This document shows, piece after piece, positions 16,901 through 25,742 of a stretch of 64,000 nt of DNA; the stretch's first letter is position 1, and each line of letters begins with the position of its first letter. Both the position numbers and the translations under genes were made by a program. This DNA is from UBA11865 sp041570195 (GTDB lineage Bacteria > Chloroflexota > Anaerolineae > Promineifilales > Promineifilaceae): NCBI GenBank assembly GCA_041570195.1, contig JBFFWQ010000001.1:106911-170910 (forward strand). The letters are read 5' to 3'. Below the pieces are notes generated by a model that was not told the origin of the DNA, did no database searches, and saw only the letters and a list, made by a program, of their open reading frames with translations.

Positions 16901-17914
16901 ATGGTTGATAGCCGAGAACAGCTGACACGAATTCTGGCCATAGAAACCTCCTGCGACGAAACGGCAGCGGCCGTCGTCGAGAACGGGACGACGATCGTCA
17001 GTAATGTGATTGCCAGTCAAAGTGAGCTGCACGCGCAATACGGCGGCGTATTCCCAGAGGTGGCGTCCAGGCGACATATCGAGGTTATTTACGCGGTGAT
17101 TGAAAAGGCGTTGCATGATGCTCACCTGAGCGTAGACGATCTGGATTGCATCGCAGTAACTCGTGGCCCGGGATTGGTAGGATCGTTGCTGGTGGGCGTT
17201 AATGTGGCAAAGGGCTTGGCCGTGGGGCGTAACAAGCCCTTGCTTGGTATCAATCACATTGAAGGTCACATATATTCTTTGTGGCTGACCGCTGAGGCGA
17301 AAAACTTTGAATTTCCGATAGTCACCTTGGTAGTCAGTGGTGGGCATACAGAACTGTACCTGGTCAAAGACCATCTGTCGTATGAACACTTAGGCGGCAC
17401 GCTGGACGATGCGGCCGGTGAAGCCTTTGACAAGGTCGGTCGGCTACTCGGCTTGCCTTACCCTGGCGGACCAGCAATTGATGAGGCCGCCATTGATGGC
17501 AGCAGTAGGGTATTCGTATTTCCACGTCCGGTGATGGACGAAAGCTACAATTTCAGCTTCAGTGGACTTAAGACGGCTGTAATGCGAGAAAGCCGGCGTT
17601 TCGAAAGCGGCCGGTTGCCGGTCGCCGATCTGGCGGCTGGATTTCAGGCGGCCGTAGTCGACGTTCTGGTGGCAAAGACCTCGATGGCTGCCGAAGCCAC
17701 TGGGGCTAAGGCTGTTCATTTGGCTGGCGGTGTATCGGCCAACCGGGGTTTGAGGGGAGCGATGGACGAAAGGCTGGAAATGCCGGTGCGCTATCCGCCA
17801 CCAGAGCTTTGCACTGACAACGCGGCGATGATCGGTGCGGCCGCTCATAGGCGATTCGTGGCCGGACAGCGAGATCCGTATTCCATCGACGTGGTGCCAG
17901 GACTACGGCTGTAG
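16901..17914 (+). CDS. tsaD: tRNA N6-threonylcarbamoyladenosine transferase TsaD
   Basis: The 337-residue protein starts at MVDSRE (ATG 16901). It is the catalytic subunit for t6A37 modification of ANN-decoding tRNAs, working with TsaB, TsaE and TsaC, which are not visible here. The ASKHA-fold signatures are ILAIETSCDETA at the N-terminus, the metal-binding HIEGH with H119 and H123, VSGGHTELY, DDAAGEAFDKVGRLLGLPYPGG and GGVSANRGLR. Length is normal. It is the third gene of the rightward selA unit. Confidence 0.96.
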   Translation: MVDSREQLTRILAIETSCDETAAAVVENGTTIVSNVIASQSELHAQYGGVFPEVASRRHIEVIYAVIEKALHDAHLSVDDLDCIAVTRGPGLVGSLLVGVNVAKGLAVGRNKPLLGINHIEGHIYSLWLTAEAKNFEFPIVTLVVSGGHTELYLVKDHLSYEHLGGTLDDAAGEAFDKVGRLLGLPYPGGPAIDEAAIDGSSRVFVFPRPVMDESYNFSFSGLKTAVMRESRRFESGRLPVADLAAGFQAAVVDVLVAKTSMAAEATGAKAVHLAGGVSANRGLRGAMDERLEMPVRYPPPELCTDNAAMIGAAAHRRFVAGQRDPYSIDVVPGLRL

Positions 17915-18073
17915 CTATCTCGTCGTGAATCGCCAGCGCGTCCGACAACTCTTGTCCTGAACAACGCCACAACCGCTGGTCCATGTCTATGGTGATTTGC
18001 TTCGCTACCCTGGTGCTACTCTGCCTGCCGATAAACAAAGTGCGTCCCCTCTGAAGCTAGGGAGAAGATCTGA

Positions 18074-18913
18074 ATGTCTCTTATAAGCGATACGAATAAC
18101 AGTGAGGAGAACGGTATTGGACAGCACAGAATCTTGCGGGCGTTCAAACAGGCTCAGCGGACGAAATCCGCAGCCGTCATGCCCTATTTTACGCTGGGTT
18201 ACCCGGATCTTGACCGTTCGCTCAGTATCATCAAGGCGATTGCGCTTCACTCAGATCTGTTGGAGCTGGGAGTCCCGTTCAGCGACCCAATAGCGGACGG
18301 CCCTACAATTCAGCGCAGTACTCAGGTGGCACTGGAGCAAGGCGCCAACACGACTTGGTGTTTGCATGGTGTTCGAGAGCTTCGGAAGGCGGGAGTCGAT
18401 ACACCCATCTTGCTTATGGGATACTACAATCCAATCCTTGCCTACGGCGAGTCGAAATTCATACGCGATGCGGCCGACGCAGGCATAGACGGCCTCATCG
18501 TGCCCGATCTACCACCAGAGGAGTCTGGGCAGTTGCGGAAATCGGCAGAGGAATGGGGCCTGGTGAACGTGAATTTCCTGGCGCCAACAAGCAATCGCCG
18601 GCGGACGAAGCAAGTGGCGGCGGCCGCAAAGGGGTTTATCTACCTGGTGAGCGTAACCGGCGTTACTGGCGCACGCAGCAGATTGAGCGAAGATCTGGCA
18701 GAAATAGTCGAGCGCATCCGGGCACAGAGTAACCTGCCTGTGGCGGTTGGATTCGGAATAAGCACGCCGGAGCAGGCGGCCGAGGTTGGTCAGTATGCGG
18801 ATGGGATCATCGTGGGCAGCGCCCTGATTGATGCTGTCGATCGTTCTTCAGACAAGCCGGCCGCCGCAGCAAGCTTCGTCCGGTCACTGGAAATCGCATT
18901 GAGTTTGGAGTAG
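18074..18913 (+). CDS. trpA: Tryptophan synthase alpha chain
   Basis: The 279-residue TIM barrel cleaves indole-3-glycerol phosphate to indole. The diagnostic stretch LELGVPFSDPIADGPTIQ carries the catalytic Glu, and the second catalytic Asp is in GIDGLIVPDLPPEE. The phosphate loops VAVGFGIS and GIIVGSAL are present. A GGGAGAAG-like ribosome site precedes the ATG at 18074. trpB is not adjacent, so the trp genes are dispersed in this genome. The 159-base gap upstream shows no clear attenuator or T-box. The DUF255 gene follows by 3 bases. Confidence 0.95.
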   Translation: MSLISDTNNSEENGIGQHRILRAFKQAQRTKSAAVMPYFTLGYPDLDRSLSIIKAIALHSDLLELGVPFSDPIADGPTIQRSTQVALEQGANTTWCLHGVRELRKAGVDTPILLMGYYNPILAYGESKFIRDAADAGIDGLIVPDLPPEESGQLRKSAEEWGLVNVNFLAPTSNRRRTKQVAAAAKGFIYLVSVTGVTGARSRLSEDLAEIVERIRAQSNLPVAVGFGISTPEQAAEVGQYADGIIVGSALIDAVDRSSDKPAAAASFVRSLEIALSLE

Positions 18914-18916
18914 GTT

Positions 18917-20950
18917 ATGGAAAATCGTTTAGCGCATGAGGCCAGCCCCTATTTGCAGCAACATGCTGAAAACCCGGTGGATTGGTATCCATGGGGCGAT
19001 GAGGCATTTTCCCTGGCGCAGCAGGCTGATAAGCCGATATTGTTGAGCGTCGGATATGCGGCTTGCCACTGGTGTCATGTCATGGCCCACGAATCATTCG
19101 AGGACCCGGACATCGCGGCCGTCATGAATGAACACTTCGTCAACGTCAAAGTAGACCGGGAGGAGCGACCAGACGTGGACAGTATTTATATGGGCGCCGT
19201 GGTCGCGCTTACCGGCCAGGGGGGATGGCCCATGACGGTTATGCTCACCCCAGACGGAGCGCCCTTTTTCGGCGGTACCTACTTCCCGCCCACACCTCGC
19301 TATGGCATGCCCAGCTTCAAACAAGTGCTGGAAAGCGTCGCCAATGCCTGGAAGACACGGCGCTCAGAAATCACGGATAGCGCCGGGCAGATCACGGGCC
19401 AGTTGAATCGAATGGCGCTTGTTGGAGCTGAAGCAGTCGCCTTGGCCGGAGAGTTGTTGGAACAGGCGAAATCGAATATTCAGCGCCAATTTGACACGAC
19501 TTGGGGTGGGTTCGGTCAGGCGCCCAAGTTCCCTCAGGCGATGACCATTGAATTCCTACTTCGTTACTATCTGAGAAACGAGGACGCGGCCGTGCTACTC
19601 ATGGCCGAGCGGACTCTTGAGGCGATGGCCTGGGGAGGTATGTATGATCAGTTGGGCGGGGGTTTCGCCAGATACTCAACTGACAACGAGTGGTTGGTGC
19701 CGCACTTCGAAAAGATGTTATATGACAATGCGCTGCTAAGTAGCGCCTATTTACACGCCTGGCGGGTTACGGGTCGGCCACTATATCGGAGGGTCGTTGA
19801 AGAAACACTGGATTGGGCGATGCTCGAAATGCGTCACGAAGCGGGGGGGTTCTATAGCAGCCTAGATGCAGACAGCGAAGGGATTGAGGGCAAGTTCTAT
19901 GTCTGGGACGCTGCTGAGATCGTGGACGCGCTAGGAGTCAACGCGTCCCTGTTCATGCGCTATTACGGCGTGACGCCTGGCGGGAATTGGGAGGGCAGCA
20001 ATATCCTCCATGTTGACAGCGACATTGGGAAATTGGCGACTGAGTTTGGCCTGTCAAAAGAGCAGGTCAGAGCCAAAATTGGGCAAGGGCGCAGCGAGCT
20101 TTATGCAAGACGGGCTCAACGAACATGGCCCGGCCTGGATACGAAAGTTCTGACAGCCTGGAATGGGTTGATGATGGCCGCTTTTGCCGAGGCCGGCCGT
20201 GACCTGGGGCGGGCCGACTATTTGGAGGTTGCCCAGGCCAATGCCGCTTTCCTGCAGAGGCACCTGCGGCGAACGGATGGCCGCTTGCTACGGAGCTGGA
20301 AAGAAGGTTACGGAGGCAGGTTCAATGCTTATCTCGAAGACCATGCTTATCTGGCTCAGGGACTTCTGGCGCTGTATCAGAGCACGTTTGACGCGCGATG
20401 GTATGAGTGGGCGTATGAATTAGCCGAAATGATCATGGCTCATTTCGGCGACGACGAAAATGGCGGCTTCTATGATACTTCTACTGATCATGAAGCGCTT
20501 ATAGTTCGGCCTAAGGACGTGCAAGACAATGCCACGCCAAGCGGCGGTGCGGCGGCGGTCAATGCACTGTTACAGATCAGCCTACTGAGTGGCGACCGGA
20601 AGTACTGGGAGGCAGCGGTGACCGCGGTTTCGGCGCTTGGCGAATTGCCTGCGACCTACCCGACGGGATTTGCCCACTGGCTGTGTGCGACTGATTTGAT
20701 TTTGAGCGATGCGCCGGAAGTAGCGATCGTGGGCAAGCCAGATTCGCCGGATACACAGCGTATGTTGGAAGCCGTTTTCAAGCGTTATCGGCCTAACATG
20801 GCGGTCGCCGCCGGCGTGGACGGGGAACGAATTCCGTTGCTGCGCGATCGGCCACAAATTGACGGCAAGACCACAGCCTATGTTTGTCGTCAATTTGTAT
20901 GTAAGCGGCCGGTAACCGAACCTTCAGAACTCGATGAGTTGATTCCGTGA
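18917..20950 (+). CDS. DUF255 thioredoxin-like protein (YyaL/SPATA20 family)
   Basis: The 677-residue protein opens with the family hallmark NRLAHEASPYLQQHAENPVDW. A thioredoxin-like domain with C50-H-W-C53 in YAACHWCHVM follows, and then a long alpha/alpha-barrel resembling N-acylglucosamine 2-epimerases (LGGGFARYSTD, DADSEGIEGKFYVW, KVLTAWNGLMMAA). The length is typical. Its biochemical role is not established for bacteria. It lies between trpA (3-base gap) and the SanA-like gene (4-base GTGA overlap). Confidence 0.93.
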   Translation: MENRLAHEASPYLQQHAENPVDWYPWGDEAFSLAQQADKPILLSVGYAACHWCHVMAHESFEDPDIAAVMNEHFVNVKVDREERPDVDSIYMGAVVALTGQGGWPMTVMLTPDGAPFFGGTYFPPTPRYGMPSFKQVLESVANAWKTRRSEITDSAGQITGQLNRMALVGAEAVALAGELLEQAKSNIQRQFDTTWGGFGQAPKFPQAMTIEFLLRYYLRNEDAAVLLMAERTLEAMAWGGMYDQLGGGFARYSTDNEWLVPHFEKMLYDNALLSSAYLHAWRVTGRPLYRRVVEETLDWAMLEMRHEAGGFYSSLDADSEGIEGKFYVWDAAEIVDALGVNASLFMRYYGVTPGGNWEGSNILHVDSDIGKLATEFGLSKEQVRAKIGQGRSELYARRAQRTWPGLDTKVLTAWNGLMMAAFAEAGRDLGRADYLEVAQANAAFLQRHLRRTDGRLLRSWKEGYGGRFNAYLEDHAYLAQGLLALYQSTFDARWYEWAYELAEMIMAHFGDDENGGFYDTSTDHEALIVRPKDVQDNATPSGGAAAVNALLQISLLSGDRKYWEAAVTAVSALGELPATYPTGFAHWLCATDLILSDAPEVAIVGKPDSPDTQRMLEAVFKRYRPNMAVAAGVDGERIPLLRDRPQIDGKTTAYVCRQFVCKRPVTEPSELDELIP

Positions 20951-21594
20951 CCGGCCGGCCAAGGGGTTGCATTATCTTGCTGATCGCGGTTGTCTTGCTT
21001 CTCGCGTTGCCTTTTTTCTGGCGACAGATTGTCATCAACTTATATGGCTCCAGCATACATGATGTGACCGGCGCACCATCGAGAAAAACGGCGATCGTAT
21101 TTGGTGCGGCCGTGTTCTCCGGCGACCGTTTGAGTACGGTGCTCCGTGACAGGATGGACACAGCCATTGAACTGTACCGACAGGGTTCAGTTGGCAAGTT
21201 GCTGGTCAGCGGAGGTGGCGACTCGGACCGCTACAACGAGCCCGCGGCGATGATGGCTTATGCCGTGCGCCATGGGATACCTAAAGATGATATATTGACG
21301 GACTTGGGAGGACGCCGAACCTACGATACGTGCTATCGGGCTCGTTATCTTTATGATATACAGGAGGCCATTTTGGTGACCCAAGGGTTTCATCTTCCAA
21401 GGGCCTTGTTCCTGTGCGGCTACCTGGACATTGAAGCTGTTGGCGTTTCAGCCGACCAGCGCCCCTATCGCGGGGCCCGTTGGTACGAAATCAGGGAAAC
21501 GGCTGCCACACTGGTGGCTCTCGCCGACGCTATTCGAAGGCCAGAACCGGCCGTCACTACCTGGATGCCGCAAGTTCTTCGAAGCGACAGGTGA
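20947..21594 (+). CDS. SanA/YdcF-like DUF218 membrane protein
   Basis: 215 residues from a GTG that overlaps the previous stop. One N-terminal membrane helix (IILLIAVVLLLALPFFW) is followed by a DUF218 domain facing outward: AIVFGAAVFSGDRLSTVLRDRMD, KLLVSGGGD, DDILTDLGGRRTYDTCYRA and VTQGFHLPRALFLC. Relatives (SanA, ElyC, YdcF) affect envelope integrity and vancomycin sensitivity in enterobacteria. The role here is inferred only. Confidence 0.85.
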   Translation: MTGRPRGCIILLIAVVLLLALPFFWRQIVINLYGSSIHDVTGAPSRKTAIVFGAAVFSGDRLSTVLRDRMDTAIELYRQGSVGKLLVSGGGDSDRYNEPAAMMAYAVRHGIPKDDILTDLGGRRTYDTCYRARYLYDIQEAILVTQGFHLPRALFLCGYLDIEAVGVSADQRPYRGARWYEIRETAATLVALADAIRRPEPAVTTWMPQVLRSDR

Positions 21595-21597
21595 CAC

Positions 21598-22767
21598 ATG
21601 GAAGCTTTTGACTGGCCGACATTGTTAAGCGATTGTGTGGACTTCGCGCAAAGGTTGATCCAGACCCCAAGCATGCCAGGGAAGGAAGGCCGCCTGGCGG
21701 CTTTAGTGGCCAAGGAATTGCGCCGCCTGCAATTCGATCAGGTCTGGTTGGATGAGGCTGGTAACGTTTCCGGGAGAATCTATGGTCTGGACAGAGCGCT
21801 AGGGGCTATTGTGCTCAATTGTCATCTGGATCACGTGGATCCGGGCGATGCCGGCCTTTGGTCCACTCACCCTTACGCCGCCGAGGTAATTAACGGTCGC
21901 TTATATGGGCGCGGTGCATGTGATATCAAGGGGCCGTTAGCCACGCAAGTATACAGCATGGCCGCTCTGAGGCGGGCTAATCAACGACCCCGGCGCGATC
22001 TGGTATTCAGTGGCGTCGTCGAGGAAGAAGTAGGCGGCAAGGGGGCAAAATACTGGGCGGAACATCTAGACTACGACGTGGATCTCATCGTCCTTGGCGA
22101 GCCTTCAAGCAATCAATTAAGCCTCGGCCATCGTGGAATCCGGCAGATATGGGTGAAGTTTAGCGGCCGGTCTGTGCATGCCAGTGCCCCAGAACGAGCC
22201 AGCAACCCTAACATAGCGCTGGCCGAGTTCCTGCTGCGACTGGAACGAATGAAGGCTGGGTTGCCAGGCCACGAGTTACTCGGACATACGACGGTTGCGC
22301 CAACGATCATCGAGGTGGATACGACCAGCATGAATGTGACTCCAGCCTGGACGCGTGTCTTGCTAGATTTCCGCACGGCGGCCATGAGCGTTAACGATAT
22401 CCTTGCCTTCATCGCTGAGGTTGCAGCTGGCCTGACCTACGAATTGAGCGACGCCTGGACTGAAGTTGTGTTGTCCAACACCACCAGTGGTAGTTCCAAC
22501 GAGCGGATATTTGGCTACTATACATCGCCTGACAGCGTCGAAGTGAAATCGGTCTGCGACGCATTGGAGCGGGGTATGGGTTGGCGGCCAGAATTGGCAT
22601 GCTATCAGTTCGCCACCGATGGTCGCCATTTCAGGTCGGTTGGGGCGGCTATCGTCGGTTATTCACCTGGCGAAGAAGAGCTAGCGCACACGGCGGATGA
22701 GAGTATTTCGTTGGATATGATAGCCGGCAGCCTTCGCGGCTACGTTGAACTGCTTCGCAGTTACTAG
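21598..22767 (+). CDS. M20 family metallohydrolase, YgeY-like
   Basis: The 389-residue zinc amidohydrolase has the M20 motifs: NCHLDHVDPGD with the first metal His/Asp, GRGACDIKG with the bridging Asp, and EEEVGGKG with the catalytic Glu. The dimerisation domain carries SVHASAPERASNPN, and the last metal His is in ELAHTADES. The pattern ATDGRHFRSVGAAIVGYSPG resembles the YgeY family, which TIGRFAM-style annotation links to selenium metabolism. With selA about 5 kb upstream on the same strand this is suggestive, but ArgE/DapE/CPG2-type activity is equally possible. It starts 3 bases after the SanA-like gene. Confidence 0.82.
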   Translation: MEAFDWPTLLSDCVDFAQRLIQTPSMPGKEGRLAALVAKELRRLQFDQVWLDEAGNVSGRIYGLDRALGAIVLNCHLDHVDPGDAGLWSTHPYAAEVINGRLYGRGACDIKGPLATQVYSMAALRRANQRPRRDLVFSGVVEEEVGGKGAKYWAEHLDYDVDLIVLGEPSSNQLSLGHRGIRQIWVKFSGRSVHASAPERASNPNIALAEFLLRLERMKAGLPGHELLGHTTVAPTIIEVDTTSMNVTPAWTRVLLDFRTAAMSVNDILAFIAEVAAGLTYELSDAWTEVVLSNTTSGSSNERIFGYYTSPDSVEVKSVCDALERGMGWRPELACYQFATDGRHFRSVGAAIVGYSPGEEELAHTADESISLDMIAGSLRGYVELLRSY

Positions 22768-22817
22768 CGCTTGCCGCTTAGGCTGCCAGCTGGCCTGGCT
22801 GTTTTATTCTTGTGCCC

Positions 22818-23930
22818 TTACGGGACTGTCACGGGCAAACTCTCATACGGGACAGGGCTGATCAAGTAGTTAGAGTTTACCCACCCAATCGCGCCATTTG
22901 GGATTCGCACCTGGGCCCAAGTACCGTGGGCGGACCGGCCGATAAGCGTGACAACCTGACCCCGAAATACGACTGCGAATGCACCGAAACCGGTACCCGG
23001 ACCATAACGCACGTTTAGAGCGCCTACGTTGACGATCGCTCCGTTCTCAGGGGGTGCCGATTCGACGGCAGGCAGCGACCAGATAGACACGTTGGTGTTC
23101 AGATATGCGCTGTTAATCCAGCCTTCAACTCCGTTAGATAGCCTGACCTTTGTCCATGTCGCGTCGGCATTGCGGCCGATCAGAGACACAGTCGTGCCAG
23201 AGTTCAGTACCGCTGTAGAGTTATATTGTGCGCCAGGTCCGCTACGGACATTTACGGCACCTGTGTTTACGATGCCGACGGCCTGGCTCGCATCTGGCGG
23301 AGCGGCGTCGACGACCGGCAAGTTGACGACCTGTACGCTGGTTCGCACGTAATAAACGTTGACCCAGCCCTGTACACCGTTGGGCAATTGAACTTTTACC
23401 CAAGTCGCCGACGCATTTCGGCCGATAAGGAGTAGTTGCTGCCCTGATGTCACCACAGCCACGCTATGGTAAGTCGGTCCAGGGCCCGAACGGACATTGA
23501 GCGCGCCGGTATTCACGATAGCCACCGATCCTGCAATTGGCGGCACCGCTTCAGGAGGCGGAGGTGATCCGCCAACGACTGGAAGCTGGCTGATCGGCAC
23601 GCTGGTCTGGAGGTAGACTGAGTTAACCCAGCCCTCGGTGCCGTTGTAGAGCCGTATTAACACCCAGTTATTGGTGGCCCACCGACCCAAAAGGTTTACC
23701 AGCTGACCCTGGTAAATAACCGCGATGGAGCGGAAGCTCGCGTCCGGCCCGGTTCTTACGTTGAGCGCGCCAGCGGTTACAATTGCCACTGTCTGATCAG
23801 TGTCTTGCATCGAGGCCACGGCGTACTCTTGCCCATCTGATCCAGCGGCCGCGGATCCGGCCACGGTCATGAAGAGCAACATCAATGCAAGGCAAACCCA
23901 AAGCCGACGAGATGACTGGAACTTCTTCAT
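22818..23930 (-). CDS. Secreted protein with four bacterial SH3 (SH3b) domains
   Basis: The 370-residue protein starts with a clear signal peptide (LWVCLALMLLFMTVAGSAAA). Four SH3_3 repeats of about 65-70 residues follow, each with a LNVRSGPG-like start, a GRNADATW-like turn and an INSAYL-like end. Pro-rich linkers separate them. Such domains usually bind peptidoglycan peptides. AGGAGAGG precedes the ATG at 23930. No catalytic domain is present, so it is a wall-binding or scaffolding protein. It lies next to an L,D-transpeptidase and an amidase. Confidence 0.88.
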   Translation of the reverse strand: MKKFQSSRRLWVCLALMLLFMTVAGSAAAGSDGQEYAVASMQDTDQTVAIVTAGALNVRTGPDASFRSIAVIYQGQLVNLLGRWATNNWVLIRLYNGTEGWVNSVYLQTSVPISQLPVVGGSPPPPEAVPPIAGSVAIVNTGALNVRSGPGPTYHSVAVVTSGQQLLLIGRNASATWVKVQLPNGVQGWVNVYYVRTSVQVVNLPVVDAAPPDASQAVGIVNTGAVNVRSGPGAQYNSTAVLNSGTTVSLIGRNADATWTKVRLSNGVEGWINSAYLNTNVSIWSLPAVESAPPENGAIVNVGALNVRYGPGTGFGAFAVVFRGQVVTLIGRSAHGTWAQVRIPNGAIGWVNSNYLISPVPYESLPVTVP

Positions 23931-23946
23931 AAGCCTCTCCTTGACA

Positions 23947-23959
23947 ACAACTCAGTTGT
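23947..23959. promoter_or_regulatory. Palindrome upstream of the SH3b gene
   Basis: ACAACT-C-AGTTGT is a perfect inverted repeat with 6-base arms, in the leader region just upstream of the ribosome site. It could be an operator or be chance. Confidence 0.25.
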
Positions 23960-24016
23960 AACGCACTTCAATCAGCTTTATTAGCTTACCATAAAATCAT
24001 GAACTATGGAAGCTTT

Positions 24017-24838
24017 TCAGGGGTGCACATTGACCAGGGTACCATAACCGGCCCAATTGAACAGCCATTCTGAGTCTGCCGGCGAAAGATTGACGCAGCC
24101 ATGGCTCATCGGCCGGCCAAAATTACTATGCCAGAACGTGCCGTGCAGCGCATAGTCCTCGTAGAAGTATTGCACGTAAGGTACACCTTTCAGGTAATAA
24201 TCATAGCCCAGGCGATAACCATTCATATCTTGGGACTGAAAGCGGAGCCAAATGCGAAATTGTCCGGTTACCGTAGGGTATCTGGACGTACCTGTTGAGA
24301 CGAGAGTCTCGTAGACGGGGATAAGTCCCTCATATGCGACCAATTTCTGTTCGGTGACGTCTACATCGATCCAGCGTTCGTTGTGACCAATACCGGACGG
24401 CATATGGTCTCCCAAACCGTAGGCGCTGCTAACGAACGTCGGATTCGGTGTTGGGGAAGGAATTGGCGTATTGGTCGGTAGCGGCGTGGCCGTCCAAGTG
24501 GGGCGGGGCTGACTGCTGAAGTTCGCAATCACCTTGGCGCGCAGGGGGCTCGGCGTTGCCAGGGATGCAGTTTGGGCCCAACTCAAGGCCGACCCATCGG
24601 GCGCTGAGATCACGGGATCGGGATTTTGATCGCTGGCGGTGATGCCAGCCGCTGGAGCGGCGATGGTAGGCAGATCGGAGCCCAAGATAGAGCCGACCTC
24701 AAACCTTGTTGTCACGGCCAGAATACCCACGAAAATGATAGAAAGTGTCAAGACAGCCAGCAATGCTAGAGCGAGCAGGACGACAATTGAGCGCGACGCG
24801 GCCGATGAAGAGCCTGGCCCTGCTCCTGGATCACGCAT
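24017..24838 (-). CDS. L,D-transpeptidase (YkuD) with N-terminal membrane anchor
   Basis: About 273 residues. A hydrophobic helix (IVVLLALALLAVLTLSIIFV) anchors the protein, a Pro/Thr-rich linker follows, and the YkuD domain starts near RWIDVDVTEQKLVAYEG. The catalytic His and Cys lie in ALHGTFWH and SHGCVNLSPADS. It should form 3-3 peptidoglycan cross-links or attach proteins to the wall. I choose the ATG at 24838, two bases after the amidase stop; a GTG at 24865 would overlap that gene. It is probably cotranscribed with the amidase. Confidence 0.9.
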   Translation of the reverse strand: MRDPGAGPGSSSAASRSIVVLLALALLAVLTLSIIFVGILAVTTRFEVGSILGSDLPTIAAPAAGITASDQNPDPVISAPDGSALSWAQTASLATPSPLRAKVIANFSSQPRPTWTATPLPTNTPIPSPTPNPTFVSSAYGLGDHMPSGIGHNERWIDVDVTEQKLVAYEGLIPVYETLVSTGTSRYPTVTGQFRIWLRFQSQDMNGYRLGYDYYLKGVPYVQYFYEDYALHGTFWHSNFGRPMSHGCVNLSPADSEWLFNWAGYGTLVNVHP

Positions 24839-24840
24839 GC

Positions 24841-25650
24841 TTAGGGCACACCCTTTAGAAAGCACATTATGCCGTTGGCCAGCCCTTTGACCACCTTGTC
24901 AGTATCGTTCGTCAGCAACTGGCGATCGAGATTTAAGAAGCCGATTTCGATTATGAGGGCCTGGGTGCCCGAAGCCAGCTTGCGGAAGGCATGATAGTCG
25001 GTCATGTGGGGCGTAATGCTGTTGGGATGGTACGCGAGCGCGGTTGCTTCACCGTAAGCCTGTTCGAGGCAAATAGAGAGCTGGGAGGAATCGGTGTAGG
25101 GCGAACCGGCGATCTTATAGCCGGTGGCTAGATCATTGATGAAGTCGCAGGAGTCTGAATGTACTGATATCAGCGCGCTGGCCGAATAGCCATCCAACCG
25201 GGCGTCGAATTCATCCAGAGAATCGACGTCAAGACCTTCCTGGCGAAGTTGGGCGACAAGCTGTTCAACCACGGGTGTATTAATCTCAACCTCGGTAAGC
25301 CCGTCGGCGCACTCAGTGCCGCTGTCGCTGCCCCGGTGTCCGGCGATTAGTCCAATACGCGTTGGCGGTGGGCTTTGAGCCAATCGCTGGACGACAGGCT
25401 GTGGCTTCACGGGCTTCATTATTGGTGCCAGCTGCGCGTTTGGGTCGCCACTCCTCCCGCCAAGGTCAATGGCTGCAGAGTCGGCGACCGCCTCGAGGCT
25501 ATCAGCGTCTGGGCTGAAGAAGAGGTACACAGTGACGAGTATCGCCAGCGCCAGCACAAGAAACATGACCACCGGCAGGTTATGCCGAACCGCCCGCACG
25601 ATGAATGGGCTTTCTGTTGAAGAACCTGTATTGTTTGTGCCGGGTAGCAT
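24841..25650 (-). CDS. N-acetylmuramoyl-L-alanine amidase (Amidase_3) with membrane anchor
   Basis: 269 residues. An N-terminal helix (VVMFLVLALAILVTVYLFF) places the enzyme outside the membrane. The Amidase_3 zinc site is complete: His in IAGHRG, Glu in LTEVEIN and His in SVHSDSC, with the catalytic Glu in IIEIGFL. It should cut the bond between MurNAc and the stem peptide. The start has no Shine-Dalgarno sequence and lies 9 bases from a -10 box. It heads the leftward envelope set and is divergent from lipA. Confidence 0.9.
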   Translation of the reverse strand: MLPGTNNTGSSTESPFIVRAVRHNLPVVMFLVLALAILVTVYLFFSPDADSLEAVADSAAIDLGGRSGDPNAQLAPIMKPVKPQPVVQRLAQSPPPTRIGLIAGHRGSDSGTECADGLTEVEINTPVVEQLVAQLRQEGLDVDSLDEFDARLDGYSASALISVHSDSCDFINDLATGYKIAGSPYTDSSQLSICLEQAYGEATALAYHPNSITPHMTDYHAFRKLASGTQALIIEIGFLNLDRQLLTNDTDKVVKGLANGIMCFLKGVP

Positions 25651-25659
25651 TATGTCTAT

Positions 25660-25689
25660 ATTCTACATCAACCGCGCGCACGGCGGCAA
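25660..25689 (-). promoter_or_regulatory. Promoter of the amidase gene, near-leaderless
   Basis: On the minus strand TTGCCG (25684-25689), an 18-base spacer and TAGAAT (25660-25665) lie 9 bases before the ATG at 25650. The predicted leader is only 2-3 bases. Confidence 0.5.
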
Positions 25690-25742
25690 TGGTTCTAAAT
25701 GGCGAATTTGGGCGTACTGCCGTAGAATACTGTTGCTTAGTT

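Noticed and set aside
17915..18073. Attenuator or T-box before trpA
   Set aside because: No T-box core, tryptophan-rich leader peptide or terminator hairpin is visible.
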